Source: an uncultured Coriobacteriaceae bacterium
Lineage (GTDB): Bacteria; Actinomycetota; Coriobacteriia; Coriobacteriales; Coriobacteriaceae
NCBI GenBank assembly: GCA_944320725.1
Contig: CALUIM010000012.1
Span: forward strand, 124,001 to 188,000
Direction: 5' to 3'
DNA: 64,000 nucleotides
In this document: positions 17,077 through 25,436 of the stretch, one piece after another
Position numbering within the stretch: position 1 is the first letter of the stretch
How the letters are laid out: each line of letters opens with the position of its first letter
Translations under genes and position numbers: made by a program
The notes under the pieces: model-generated
Database searches by the model: none
What the model saw: only the letters and a program-made list of their open reading frames with translations
Told to the model about the DNA's origin: nothing

Positions 17077-17526
17077 TTAGAAGCCCGTAACATCGATGAG
17101 TTCAAACGAGACGACTTCGTCGGGGGAAGCTGTACCGAGGGCCTCGAACTTCCAAGTACCTCCCGGCTGAAGATTGTTGGTGTTGGCAAGCGCCGTGCCA
17201 ACTTGCGCCCCATCCGCATCGTAAAGGTTGTACTCAACCTGAATGTAGCCAACCTCGTTTTCGGTATTGTTGGTCAGAGTCCCATCGATATAGACAGCGA
17301 AACCGTTCGAGGTGTCCATAACCTCCTCCGTAACGGTATAGGGCTCAGGCTCAGGTGCCTGCACCTCGGCTGCCTGCTCTGCGGGTTGGTTCGCATCTGC
17401 CGCCGAAGCATCACCAGAAGAGCTATTTGCCCCATTCGCCATCGAGCCGATTGCGCCTACCACGACCAAGACGGCCAGTACGACCAATATGATCTTGCCA
17501 ATCCCCTTTTTCTTCCCCTCAGCCAT
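17077..17526 (-). CDS. FxLYD-domain membrane-anchored protein
   Basis: A 149-residue exported protein of unknown role. A short basic start (MAEGKKKG) leads into one transmembrane helix (IILVVLAVLVVVGAIG), an Ala/Glu/Pro-rich linker, and a C-terminal FxLYD-type beta-sandwich with YIQVEYNLYDADGAQVGTA and LQPGGTWKFEA. Such domains are common in Gram-positive cell-envelope proteins. ATG 17526 has a perfect AGGAGG six bases upstream; an upstream in-frame start at 17556 lacks one. It is monocistronic. Confidence 0.82.
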   Translation of the reverse strand: MAEGKKKGIGKIILVVLAVLVVVGAIGSMANGANSSSGDASAADANQPAEQAAEVQAPEPEPYTVTEEVMDTSNGFAVYIDGTLTNNTENEVGYIQVEYNLYDADGAQVGTALANTNNLQPGGTWKFEALGTASPDEVVSFELIDVTGF

Positions 17527-17749
17527 GATTCCTCCTATCGGTTGGTGTTCCAACAAAAGATGAAACTCATGCTAGGGATTCTCAAAATGCGTTTCATTAG
17601 CTCGGAGCTAAGGCACGCGATGCCGATCTGGATGCACGTCATGCCATCTCAACGCCCCGCGCCTGCAACCCCTGCAGCGGGGTATCATGGCTTCGAGATA
17701 GGATCGGCTACGGCGCCTACACGGAGCCGTGCGCAGAACGGGAGCAACG

Positions 17750-18136
17750 ATGCACATCGAGCACCTCGCCATGTATGTAAACGACCTCGAGGGCACCAAA
17801 GCCTTCTTTGAGCGCTATTTCGGTGCCTCGTGCCCCGACGAGCCGTACCACAACCCCGCCACGGGCTTCCGCTCGTACTTCCTCACCTTCGAAGACGGAG
17901 CGCGACTCGAGATCATGAACAAAGAGCATATGGAGAACCCCGAGAAGACGCTCACACGCACCGGCTTCATTCATGTGGCGTTTTCCGTAGGTAGTTCCGA
18001 GCGCGTCGATGAGCTCACGGCGCAGCTGCGTGCAGATGGTTACGAGGTCTTGAGCGGCCCACGCGCCACCGGTGGCGGCTATTACGAAAGCTGTATCGTA
18101 GGACCCGAAAACAATCAGATCGAAATCACCGTGTAG
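17750..18136 (+). CDS. VOC-family (glyoxalase/bleomycin-resistance-like) protein
   Basis: A single-module vicinal-oxygen-chelate protein of 128 residues. MHIEHLAMYVNDLEGTKAFFERYFG at the start, RSYFLTFEDGARLEIMNKE in the middle, GFIHVAFSVGS, and IVGPENNQIEI at the end match the two beta-alpha-beta-beta-beta repeats. His4, Glu in LEIM, His in FIHVAF and Glu in IEI are candidate metal ligands. ATG 17750 has GGGAG upstream. Substrate cannot be told from sequence. The 190-base gap before it carries an ATGAAAC/GTTTCAT inverted repeat (about 17560-17600) and nothing else recognised. Confidence 0.85.
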   Translation: MHIEHLAMYVNDLEGTKAFFERYFGASCPDEPYHNPATGFRSYFLTFEDGARLEIMNKEHMENPEKTLTRTGFIHVAFSVGSSERVDELTAQLRADGYEVLSGPRATGGGYYESCIVGPENNQIEITV

Positions 18137-18328
18137 CACACCATTGCCAAGCCTCTGACCTGCCCGTTACACGCGGGGTCAAATAAATCTTGATAAGCGT
18201 CGCGATGGGCGCAAAACCTATGTGTTAAACGCACGAGACATGGGGTACCATAACCCTCGCGGTATTGCCGCATCGTCAACGCGCATGAGCGCACCAGTTG
18301 CCATTTTGGCAAGATAGAAAGGCACGTT

Positions 18329-18532
18329 ATGTCTCAAGGAACTGTTAAGTGGTTCAACCCCGACAAGGGTTATGGCTTCATCTCCCGCGAAGATGGCGAC
18401 GATCTGTTCGTTCACTTCTCCGAGATTCAGATGGACGGCTACAAGACCCTTGATGAGGGTCAGGCCGTCGAGTTCGAGATCACCCAAGGCCAGAACGGCA
18501 AGCTGCAGGCTTCGAACGTCCATAAGCTCTAA
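18329..18532 (+). CDS. Cold-shock protein (CspA family)
   Basis: A 67-residue single-strand nucleic-acid-binding protein with both RNP motifs, GYGFIS (residues 15-20) and DLFVHF (25-30), preceded by [10 protein letters not shown]. It acts as an RNA chaperone in the cytoplasm. AGAAAGG precedes the ATG. The leader between 18137 and 18328 is long (about 190 bases), as is common for cold-shock genes whose leader controls translation; I see no specific element in it. A terminator follows at 18569. Confidence 0.97.
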   Translation: MSQGTVKWFNPDKGYGFISREDGDDLFVHFSEIQMDGYKTLDEGQAVEFEITQGQNGKLQASNVHKL

Positions 18533-18568
18533 GGGCGTTTGATTCGCCACACGCCATAGAGGCTGAGA

Positions 18569-18593
18569 GGGCACCTCGCGGGGTGCCCTTTTC
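18569..18593 (+). terminator. Rho-independent terminator of the cold-shock gene
   Basis: GGGCACC, loop, GGTGCCC followed directly by TTTTCC, about 37 bases after the stop. Confidence 0.92.
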
Positions 18594-18626
18594 CATTTCA
18601 TCCGATATATGGGCACCGAGCTTCGC

Positions 18627-19790
18627 TCATGCCATGAGCAGCAGTCGCTTATACGCATCGAGGCCAGCAAGCAACACGTGCTCATCGAAATCGAACGTAT
18701 CGGCATGCAGCGGAATACCTGTCCCCGTGCCCAGCAACAAAAACACGCCGGGAAGGCAGCGCTGGTAGAAGGAGAAGTCCTCTGCGATGAGCAAGGGCTC
18801 TTCTACGCGCTCGAGCCCCGGCAGCACACCCGATGCCTGTTCAAAAAGACCCTCATCGTTGATGACCGGCGGATATCCTTCAGAAAACGTCACATGGCAT
18901 GTGCAGCCCTCTTCAGACGCCGCCGTCTCGGCAAGTGCGCGAATCTCGCGCGTCGCACGATCGAACATCGCATCAGAAAACACCCGGAGGCTTCCCTCGG
19001 CGCGGGCCGACGCCGCCACCGCATTGCGCACACTTCCTGCCATCAGGTGACCGAACCGCAGGGTGCACGGCTCATCTTGCTCCAAACGACGGGAAAGCCA
19101 CTTCGCCCCCACAATGAACCGCGCGGCGGCGCCCAGGGCATCACGCCCTTCGCGCCACTTCGCGATATGAGCGGAGGCACCATGGAACTCGACCGTCGTC
19201 TCGCTTGATCGCGCCAACAGCGCATCCGGACGAGATGCGATCACGCCTTGCGGAAGGTCGGGCCAGAGGTGAAATCCGAAAATGCGATCGACGTGTAACC
19301 GTTCAAACATACCGCTTTCGCATACACGCTTCGCTCCGCCGGTTGTCTCCTCTGCAGGCTGGAAGATAACGAGGACGTTGCGAGGAAGATCTGCCGATCC
19401 GGCGCCCGCGATATCGCCCGCACGCACGCGATCGATCCATGCGGCGGCGGCAAGGGCCATCGCCATATGGCCGTCGTGTCCACAGGCATGCATCCTGCCG
19501 GAGCAGGTGCTTGCAAATGAGCGCCCCGTGGCCTCGGTTACCGGCAGCGCATCCATGTCGGCGCGAATCGCCACGGTGCGCGCTTGGCCACAATCGAAAT
19601 AGGCGCACACCGTACTCGCACAGGGCTCGAATACCGTGCAGGCCAAGCCTTCGAGCACATGGTTCACATAGGCGATCGTTTGGGGCAGATCATCGTCAAG
19701 CTCGGGGATGCGGTGCAGGTCGCGCCGATACCGCGTGAGGGCATCGAGCTCGCACGCCGCCTCGGCGCTTGTATCTCGGCAATCGTTCAT
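18627..19790 (-). CDS. M20-family amidohydrolase, candidate N-acetyldiaminopimelate deacetylase
   Basis: A 387-residue zinc-type amidohydrolase of the hippurate hydrolase/YkuR group. It starts with LTRYRRDLHRIPELDDDLPQT and has IRADMDALPV, metal motif MHACGHDGHMAMAL and catalytic PAEE. ATG 19790 is preceded by AAGGGAG; a longer frame to 20036 is unsupported. It is divergent from the lysA-dapA-dapB-dapH operon. DapH produces N-acetylated intermediates, so a deacetylase is needed to finish the pathway and this enzyme is a good candidate. A general aminoacylase or IAA-amino-acid hydrolase remains possible. Confidence 0.82.
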   Translation of the reverse strand: MNDCRDTSAEAACELDALTRYRRDLHRIPELDDDLPQTIAYVNHVLEGLACTVFEPCASTVCAYFDCGQARTVAIRADMDALPVTEATGRSFASTCSGRMHACGHDGHMAMALAAAAWIDRVRAGDIAGAGSADLPRNVLVIFQPAEETTGGAKRVCESGMFERLHVDRIFGFHLWPDLPQGVIASRPDALLARSSETTVEFHGASAHIAKWREGRDALGAAARFIVGAKWLSRRLEQDEPCTLRFGHLMAGSVRNAVAASARAEGSLRVFSDAMFDRATREIRALAETAASEEGCTCHVTFSEGYPPVINDEGLFEQASGVLPGLERVEEPLLIAEDFSFYQRCLPGVFLLLGTGTGIPLHADTFDFDEHVLLAGLDAYKRLLLMA

Positions 19791-19989
19791 GACGTCTCCC
19801 TTGCGACGGCGGTGCGACGCCGCGGCGATCGTGTGCACGGAACAGGATGGTTTCCTGCCAGTATAGCCCCACGGAAACACGCTGCGGGATTTTGCTGCCG
19901 CGAGCATCGACATGCTGCCGCCCGTAACACTCCCGACACAACGCCGCATGCAGCAAACCTGCACCCCAACATGTGGTACAGTGACCTTC

Positions 19990-20151
19990 ACGATAGAGGC
20001 GCGGATGAGAAGACGCGCGGGCGAGCCGGCAGGCAAGGATCCCGCGCCGGGGCGATTCCGCCGAACTCGGCCGAGCGGGCGCGCTCGCCGGGTGGGCTCG
20101 CGGGAAACACCCGCGAGACTGTCTGCGGTGTCCCTGCAGGAGCGCTATCAC
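19990..20151 (+). promoter_or_regulatory. Lysine riboswitch (L box)
   Basis: Conserved blocks appear in order: GATAGAGGCGCGGATGAGAA, then CCGCCGAACTCGG, the CGCCGGGTGGGCTCGCGGG stem region, and GAGACTGTCTGCGG. The closing stem is GATAG at the 5' end (about 19992) with CTATC at the 3' end (about 20145). The ribosome site AAGGAG of lysA lies only three bases after that stem, so lysine binding probably blocks translation of the operon. A TACAGT possible -10 lies at 19977. The remaining 200 bases to the M20 start hold no other recognised element. Confidence 0.9.
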
Positions 20152-20164
20152 CCAAGGAGCTTGC

Positions 20165-21490
20165 ATGAAGCGCCCATTTGTTACGAAAGACCAGCTCGTT
20201 GCCATTGCCAACGAGTTTCCCACGCCATTTCATCTCTACGACGAAGCCGGTATCCGCGCCAATGCGGAAGCTGTTCGCGATGCCTTTTCTTGGAACCCCG
20301 GGTTCAAGGAATTCTTCGCCGTCAAGGCAAACCCCAACCCCGCGCTCATTTCCATCCTGCGCGACTACGGATGCGGCTGCGACTGCTCCAGCGCAACCGA
20401 GCTCATGATCGCCGAGGCGCTTGGCATGCGCGGTGAGGACATCATGTTCTCCTCGAACGATACGCCCGCGCTCGACTTCGCGATGGCGCGTGACCTTGGT
20501 GCCATCGTAAACTTCGATGACATCTCGCACATCCCCTTCTTTGAACAGGTTGCGGGCGCCATTCCGCGCACTGTTTCATGCCGCTTCAACCCCGGCGGGC
20601 TCTTCAAGCTCGCCAACGGCATCATGGACAACCCCGGCGACTCGAAGTACGGCATGACCGAACCCCAGCTCTTTGAGGCATTTCGCATGCTGCATGAGCG
20701 CGGAGCGGAACGGTTCGGTATCCACGCCTTCCTCGCCAGCAACACGCGCGGCAACGATTACTACCCCGCACTCGCCCGCATCCTCTTTGAGCTCGCGGTA
20801 CGCCTTGAACGCGAGACGGGTGCGCACATTGCTTTCATCAACCTCTCCGGCGGTGTGGGCATCCCCTACCGGCCTGACGATGAGCCCTGCGACATCCGCG
20901 CCATCGGCGCCGGCGTCCAGCGAGCCTTCGACGATGTGCTTGTGCCCGCAGGCATGGATGACGTCGCCATCTACACCGAAATGGGCAGGTTTATGCTGGG
21001 ACCATATGGTTGCCTTGTCACCCGAGCCATCCATGAGAAGCGCATCTACAAAGACTATATCGGCGTCGACGCGAGCGCCGTCGATCTCATCCGCCCGGCG
21101 ATGTACGGTGCCTACCACCACATCACGGTCATGGGGCAGCAGCATGGCCCCGACAAATCGGCCGCGCCAGCGACATGCGTCTACGACATCACCGGCAATC
21201 TCTGCGAAAACAACGACAAATTCGCCGTAGATCGCGCGCTACCCGAAATCGAGCCGGGTGACCTTCTGGTTATCCACGACACAGGCGCGCACGGCTACGC
21301 CATGGGCTACAACTACAATGGGCGCATGCGTTCAGCCGAGGTCCTGTTGCGTGAGGACGGCTCATGCAAACTCATCAGACGCGCCGAAACACCCCACGAT
21401 TATTTTGCAACCCTCGGTATAGCGCCTGTTGGGCGCGAGCTGCAAGCTATGGCTCGCGCACGGGAGGCGAATGGATACCACATCAAGTAG
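20165..21490 (+). CDS. lysA: Diaminopimelate decarboxylase
   Basis: Last step of lysine synthesis: decarboxylates meso-diaminopimelate using PLP. The 441-residue protein is of the alanine-racemase-fold type III family. PLP lysine is Lys54 in EFFAVKANPNP; SGGVGIPYRP supplies the glycine-rich phosphate loop; GDLLVIHDTGAHGYAMGYNYNGR near the end is the usual Tyr-containing active-site segment. The acid-cysteine motif reads GNLCENND instead of the common GPICESGD, a variant worth noting. It is first in the operon, directly after the lysine riboswitch, with dapA 14 bases downstream. Confidence 0.93.
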   Translation: MKRPFVTKDQLVAIANEFPTPFHLYDEAGIRANAEAVRDAFSWNPGFKEFFAVKANPNPALISILRDYGCGCDCSSATELMIAEALGMRGEDIMFSSNDTPALDFAMARDLGAIVNFDDISHIPFFEQVAGAIPRTVSCRFNPGGLFKLANGIMDNPGDSKYGMTEPQLFEAFRMLHERGAERFGIHAFLASNTRGNDYYPALARILFELAVRLERETGAHIAFINLSGGVGIPYRPDDEPCDIRAIGAGVQRAFDDVLVPAGMDDVAIYTEMGRFMLGPYGCLVTRAIHEKRIYKDYIGVDASAVDLIRPAMYGAYHHITVMGQQHGPDKSAAPATCVYDITGNLCENNDKFAVDRALPEIEPGDLLVIHDTGAHGYAMGYNYNGRMRSAEVLLREDGSCKLIRRAETPHDYFATLGIAPVGRELQAMARAREANGYHIK

Positions 21491-21504
21491 AAAGGATGGC
21501 GGCC

Positions 21505-22395
21505 ATGGACATCAGAAAGCTCGAAGGATCCGTCGTCGCACTCGTGACACCTTTCGACCGCCAGGGCAAGGTGGATTTCGAGGCGCTTGAGCGCCTGGTC
21601 GATTTTCAGATTGAAGCGGGAACCGACGCCATTCTCGCGCTGGGTACCACCGGCGAGAGCTCGACCATGACGCACGAGGAAGACAACGAGGTCGCGCGGT
21701 GCGTGGTCGAGCGTGTGGCGGGACGCGTGCCCGTAATCGCTGGCTCGGGCTCCAACTGCACGGAGACCATGCTCGAGAAAAGCCTCGCCTATCAAAAGAT
21801 TGGTGTCGATGGTCTGCTCACCATCACCCCCTACTATAACAAGTCGAGTGAAGAGGGCATCTACCGGCACTTCAAGGTGGTGGCCGATGCCGTTGATATC
21901 CCCTGTATCCTCTACAACATCCCCGGGCGCTGCGGCTGCTCGATATCGGTGAACAATGTCGAGCGCCTCTCCCAGCATCCCAACATCATGGGCATCAAAG
22001 AGGCCAGCGGCAACGTCTCGTTCGCAGCGAGCATCGCCCATCTGCTGAGCGATGATTTTCGCATGTATTCCGGTGAGGACGCGCTCACGCTGCCGCTTAT
22101 GGCACTTGGTGCATCGGGCACGATCTCGGTATGGGCAGATGTGCAGCCGGCGCTCGTCCACGAGATGTGCCGCTCCTTCCTCGACGGCGATATCGAGCGC
22201 GCCCGTGAGATACAGATCGCGGGCATTCCGCTCATCCACGCCCTCTTCTCCGAGGTCAATCCCATTCCGGTGAAGGAGGCCGTCGCCCAGATGGGGCTCA
22301 TCGAAGCCAACTATCGCCTGCCGCTTTGCCCCATGGCAAAGGACACGCGCGCCCGCCTCATTGAGGCCATGAAGGGGGCTGGTATCCTTGATTAG
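21505..22395 (+). CDS. dapA: 4-Hydroxy-tetrahydrodipicolinate synthase
   Basis: Condenses pyruvate with aspartate semialdehyde, the entry step to diaminopimelate and lysine. 296 residues, the usual length. GTTGESSTM binds pyruvate carboxylate, YYNKSSEEG near residue 110 contains the catalytic Tyr, and GIKEASGN carries the Schiff-base Lys near 164; YNIPGRCG lies between them. ATG 21505 gives the right distance to AAAGGA, whereas the ATG at 21496 overlaps that site. The last eight bases overlap dapB. Confidence 0.96.
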   Translation: MDIRKLEGSVVALVTPFDRQGKVDFEALERLVDFQIEAGTDAILALGTTGESSTMTHEEDNEVARCVVERVAGRVPVIAGSGSNCTETMLEKSLAYQKIGVDGLLTITPYYNKSSEEGIYRHFKVVADAVDIPCILYNIPGRCGCSISVNNVERLSQHPNIMGIKEASGNVSFAASIAHLLSDDFRMYSGEDALTLPLMALGASGTISVWADVQPALVHEMCRSFLDGDIERAREIQIAGIPLIHALFSEVNPIPVKEAVAQMGLIEANYRLPLCPMAKDTRARLIEAMKGAGILD

Positions 22396-23146
22396 CCTCG
22401 TTATCATGGGAAACGGCCGCATGGGAACACTCATCCGAGAGCACGCCGAAGCCGCGCGCGATGCAAGCAGCGCAGAGCTGTTTGAAATCGTTGCCCAGGT
22501 GGGGTTCGACCTTGATCAACTCACCGAAGCCCCGGCGGCAGACGTTATCGTCGACTTCTCCAACGCCGCCGTCCTCGAAGCCGTCGCTGGCTATGTTCGA
22601 CGCACGGGAGCCGCTCTCGTATCGGGTACCACGGGCTACTCCGCTGCACAGATGGAGACGCTCCATGCTCTGGGCGCACAGGCGCCGGTGCTGCACTCGG
22701 GCAACTACTCGATCGGGGTTGCCGCGCTCAGGCATCTCGTTGCCATGGCTGCGCGCGAGCTACCCGGTTTTGATGTCGAGATCTGCGAGACGCACCATAA
22801 CAAGAAGGCGGATGCCCCCAGCGGTACAGCGAACATGCTGCTCGATGCGGTAACCAGTGCCAAAGAGCCCACAGATGCCCCCTGGCATCCGATCTTCGGG
22901 CGCCAAGGCATGTGCGGCGCGCGCGAGGCGACCGAGATTGGCATGCATTCGCTGCGTGGCGGCACGGTAGCGGGCACGCACACCGTGTCGTTCTTCGGCC
23001 CCAGCGAAGAGCTCACGCTCACCCATCGAGCCGAGAGCCGCGAGATCTTCGTGAACGGCGCGCTCGCAGCCGTCCAGCGGCTCGTCGGTCGACCCGCAGG
23101 CGTCTACACCTTTGACGAAATCATGTTTGGCGAGTCGGCCTCCTAA
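22388..23146 (+). CDS. dapB: 4-Hydroxy-tetrahydrodipicolinate reductase
   Basis: Reduces the DapA product with NAD(P)H. The 252 residues start with [15 protein letters not shown] (Rossmann glycine-rich loop) and contain [20 protein letters not shown], the diagnostic active-site motif with the catalytic histidine and lysine. The start is TTG at 22388, overlapping the dapA stop by eight bases, which implies translational coupling; no better ATG keeps the first beta strand. Third gene of the lysine-riboswitch operon. Confidence 0.95.
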   Translation: MISLVIMGNGRMGTLIREHAEAARDASSAELFEIVAQVGFDLDQLTEAPAADVIVDFSNAAVLEAVAGYVRRTGAALVSGTTGYSAAQMETLHALGAQAPVLHSGNYSIGVAALRHLVAMAARELPGFDVEICETHHNKKADAPSGTANMLLDAVTSAKEPTDAPWHPIFGRQGMCGAREATEIGMHSLRGGTVAGTHTVSFFGPSEELTLTHRAESREIFVNGALAAVQRLVGRPAGVYTFDEIMFGESAS

Positions 23147-23184
23147 ACGCTGCAAGACCTTACTACGTATCGAGAGGAACCCTC

Positions 23185-23901
23185 ATGAACGCCCAGGAAA
23201 TCATCAACTATATTGCAACCGCACCCAAGAAGACCCCGGTCAAGGTGTATGTCCGCGAGCAGCCGGGCAGCCACATTGACTACCATGCCGGCAACACCGA
23301 TCACGTGAAGGTGTTTGGAACGCCCGACGGACGCATCCTCTTCGGCACGTGGGAGGATATCGAACCGGTGCTCGAGCGCAATGCGCTTGCGATTGCAGAC
23401 GTGGTCGTAGAAAACGATTGCCGCAACACCGCGGTGCCCCTTCTCGACCTGAAGCACATCAATGCGCGCATCGAGCCCGGCGCGATCATTCGCGACCAGG
23501 TGGAGATTGGCGATAACGCGGTCATCATGATGGGCGCGATTATCAACATCGGCGCGGTTATTGGCGAGGGAACCATGATCGACATGGGTGCCGTGCTGGG
23601 CGGGCGCGCTACCGTGGGTAAACGCTGCCACATTGGCGCGGGAACCGTGCTGGCCGGCGTTATCGAACCCGCAAGCGCCACACCGGTACGCATCGACGAC
23701 GACGTGATGATTGGTGCCAACGCCGTTGTGCTCGAGGGCGTGCATGTGGGTGAACATGCCGTGGTGGCCGCCGGCGCCGTGGTTGTCGAGGACGTACCCG
23801 CCAATGCCGTGGTCGCGGGTGTTCCGGCGCGCGTCATCAAGCAGCGGGACGAGCAGACCAACAGTAAAACCGGCCTCGAAGACGCCCTGCGCCAACTGTA
23901 G
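23185..23901 (+). CDS. dapH: Tetrahydrodipicolinate N-acetyltransferase
   Basis: Transfers acetyl from acetyl-CoA to tetrahydrodipicolinate, defining the acetylase branch of the diaminopimelate pathway. 238 residues: an N-terminal domain ([20 protein letters not shown]), then a left-handed beta-helix of hexapeptide repeats ([20 protein letters not shown]-like) and VPARVIK at the end. Size and N-terminal domain fit DapH rather than succinyl-type DapD. It follows dapB by 38 bases. The window shows no dapE-like succinylase partner, but an M20 deacylase lies divergent to the operon. Confidence 0.92.
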   Translation: MNAQEIINYIATAPKKTPVKVYVREQPGSHIDYHAGNTDHVKVFGTPDGRILFGTWEDIEPVLERNALAIADVVVENDCRNTAVPLLDLKHINARIEPGAIIRDQVEIGDNAVIMMGAIINIGAVIGEGTMIDMGAVLGGRATVGKRCHIGAGTVLAGVIEPASATPVRIDDDVMIGANAVVLEGVHVGEHAVVAAGAVVVEDVPANAVVAGVPARVIKQRDEQTNSKTGLEDALRQL

Positions 23902-23919
23902 GGCCACATACCGGTATAG

Positions 23920-24003
23920 AACGGACCCTCCCGGGTGCTCTGCCAAACGTCCTCGCCGAGTTGCGGCTGCGGATGGTTTGGCAGGGCATCCGGGAGGGCC
24001 CTT
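23920..24003 (-). repeat. Long hairpin A with a 28-base core, downstream of dapH
   Basis: Arms of about 25 bases (CCCTCCCGG...CTGCCAAAC against GTTTGGCAG...CCGGGAGGG) enclose a core at 23948-23975. On the minus strand the core reads CATCCGCAGCCGC, AACT, CGGCGAGGACG. The same core, apart from its four apical bases, occurs in hairpin B about 210 bases away on the plus strand. It may terminate dapH transcription, but no U-tract follows on the plus strand. Confidence 0.7.
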
Positions 24004-24103
24004 CGCACTTGGAGGCCTTCCATGACGCAGGGATCCTCGAACGTGCCCCAAAGTAAGATAACCGCGTGTCCCCCACTCTCCGTGCCGAGACCTTCAAGTA
24101 GAC

Positions 24104-24244
24104 CGGCAGCATCGAGAAAGGAAGGGCACCTAGGCCCCACGGGGCTTTTCCTGGCGAATCATCCGCAGCCGCCTCGCGGCGAGGACGTTCGTCAGGAAAA
24201 GCCCCGTGGAACCCGTACGGCCTTACCTGTTCTCGATGCTGCCG
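24104..24244 (+). repeat. Long hairpin B sharing the 28-base core of hairpin A, inverted
   Basis: Two perfect arm pairs flank a core at 24160-24187 (CATCCGCAGCCGC, CTCG, CGGCGAGGACG). The inner pair is 17 bases (CCACGGGGCTTTTCCTG at 24137-24153 with its complement at 24193-24209). The outer pair is 15 bases (CGGCAGCATCGAGAA at 24104-24118 with its complement at 24230-24244). The right outer arm is the 3' end of the convergent nucleoid-protein gene, so the left arm is an inverted copy of coding sequence. Confidence 0.75.
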
Positions 24245-25227
24245 ATTTGCTTGAGCTCGATTGAAATGAGGCCATTCGGCTCGTTCACGAACGATACGTA
24301 CTCCGAGTTGTGCGCCAGCTCGGCGGGAAGCGTAATCTCGATACCGGTATCAGTGCGAATCTTCACGTTGCGCACGGCGGCACGACGCCCCTGAGCTCGC
24401 TCCACATGAACGCGCTCAGGAACCTGCTCATCGCGCAGTGCCTGTTTCACAGCGTCACGCAGCTGCGGCTCGTCCTCAAATGCCTCGTCCACGATATCCC
24501 ACGGCGGAAGCTCCTCGTCTTCCTCAATCGCCTCGACCATAGCCGCCTTCGCCGCTGCGAGCGCCACCGCAGTGTTCGCACCATGCTCCTCGGCAACCTC
24601 GGTCACCACACGCGATACCTGCTCGATAACCTCTTTGCTCGAAACGCCCTCGGTGCACTGAAGCAAGCCCTCGGGAATAACCTGTCTGCGCTCGCCGGCG
24701 ATAACGCGCTCCTTATCGCGGTAGAGCACCTCAAGCGAGCTCGCGCGAACGAGCGCATACGATGCCACCTTTTGCGAGGGATTCGGCAGAATAGCGTAGT
24801 GGCGCGCAATGCCGCAGCTCGTTGAGCCTGAAGCACTCTCCACCTCGTGCATGAATGCTTGACGGCTGCTCAGCAGCAAGATGGCAAACCAGCGCACGTC
24901 GTCCTCATCGTCGAAATCTGCGATCAGGACATCGCTCGACTCGAGCTTTTCCGCCCGCGAGAGCTCACCACTCAAAAACTCAGCAATATCAAGCGAGAGA
25001 TCCAGGAACTCCCGCTCACCAAACAGATACCGCTTGATCTCACCCGCAAACGCGCTCTGCTCGGCAAATGAACCAAGGCGATTGTCGGCCGCCGAGCGAG
25101 CGCGCAGGAGATGCCTCGACACAAACGACCGCGCAGCGCGGGTATCAAGGTCGAGCTCACGCTCGGAGAACACATTGACCGCAGAGTCGAAGTCCAGCAC
25201 GTGCAAGACAGCATGGTTGATCTGCAT
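24223..25227 (-). CDS. 37-kDa nucleoid-associated protein (NdpA/YejK family)
   Basis: A 334-residue cytoplasmic protein whose start, MQINHAVLHVLDFDSAVNVFSERELDLD, is diagnostic of the NdpA family (PF04245). The family is described as nucleoid-associated; its biochemical role is not well settled. The C-terminal part includes an acidic stretch (AIEEDEELPPWDIVDEAFEDEP) and a beta-rich end (GIEITLPAELAHNSEYVSFVN). GAGGG precedes the ATG. Its 3' end lies in the right arm of hairpin B, and its upstream region carries the 52-base-period motif array, an interesting pairing for a DNA-binding protein. Confidence 0.85.
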   Translation of the reverse strand: MQINHAVLHVLDFDSAVNVFSERELDLDTRAARSFVSRHLLRARSAADNRLGSFAEQSAFAGEIKRYLFGEREFLDLSLDIAEFLSGELSRAEKLESSDVLIADFDDEDDVRWFAILLLSSRQAFMHEVESASGSTSCGIARHYAILPNPSQKVASYALVRASSLEVLYRDKERVIAGERRQVIPEGLLQCTEGVSSKEVIEQVSRVVTEVAEEHGANTAVALAAAKAAMVEAIEEDEELPPWDIVDEAFEDEPQLRDAVKQALRDEQVPERVHVERAQGRRAAVRNVKIRTDTGIEITLPAELAHNSEYVSFVNEPNGLISIELKQIGSIENR

Positions 25228-25436
25228 GAAATACCCTCACTACCTGCAAAACTAATATGGATACCTGTTACGTGCGCATGCTGCCGTGAGAGGCCGAGCG
25301 CACGCTCGACAACATGTCAGCCCAACGGCGTCATGGCATGCTCGTTGCAAAACGCGTAACAGAATAGCACACGCTCATGCGCAGGCGGCGCGTGCGGGGC
25401 TCCCGGCAAGGCGAAATCCCACCGCCATGCAACCTT

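Noticed and set aside
23920-24244. Integron attC sites
   Set aside because: The long imperfect hairpins lack the conserved RYYYAAC/GTTRRRY ends, and no integrase is present.
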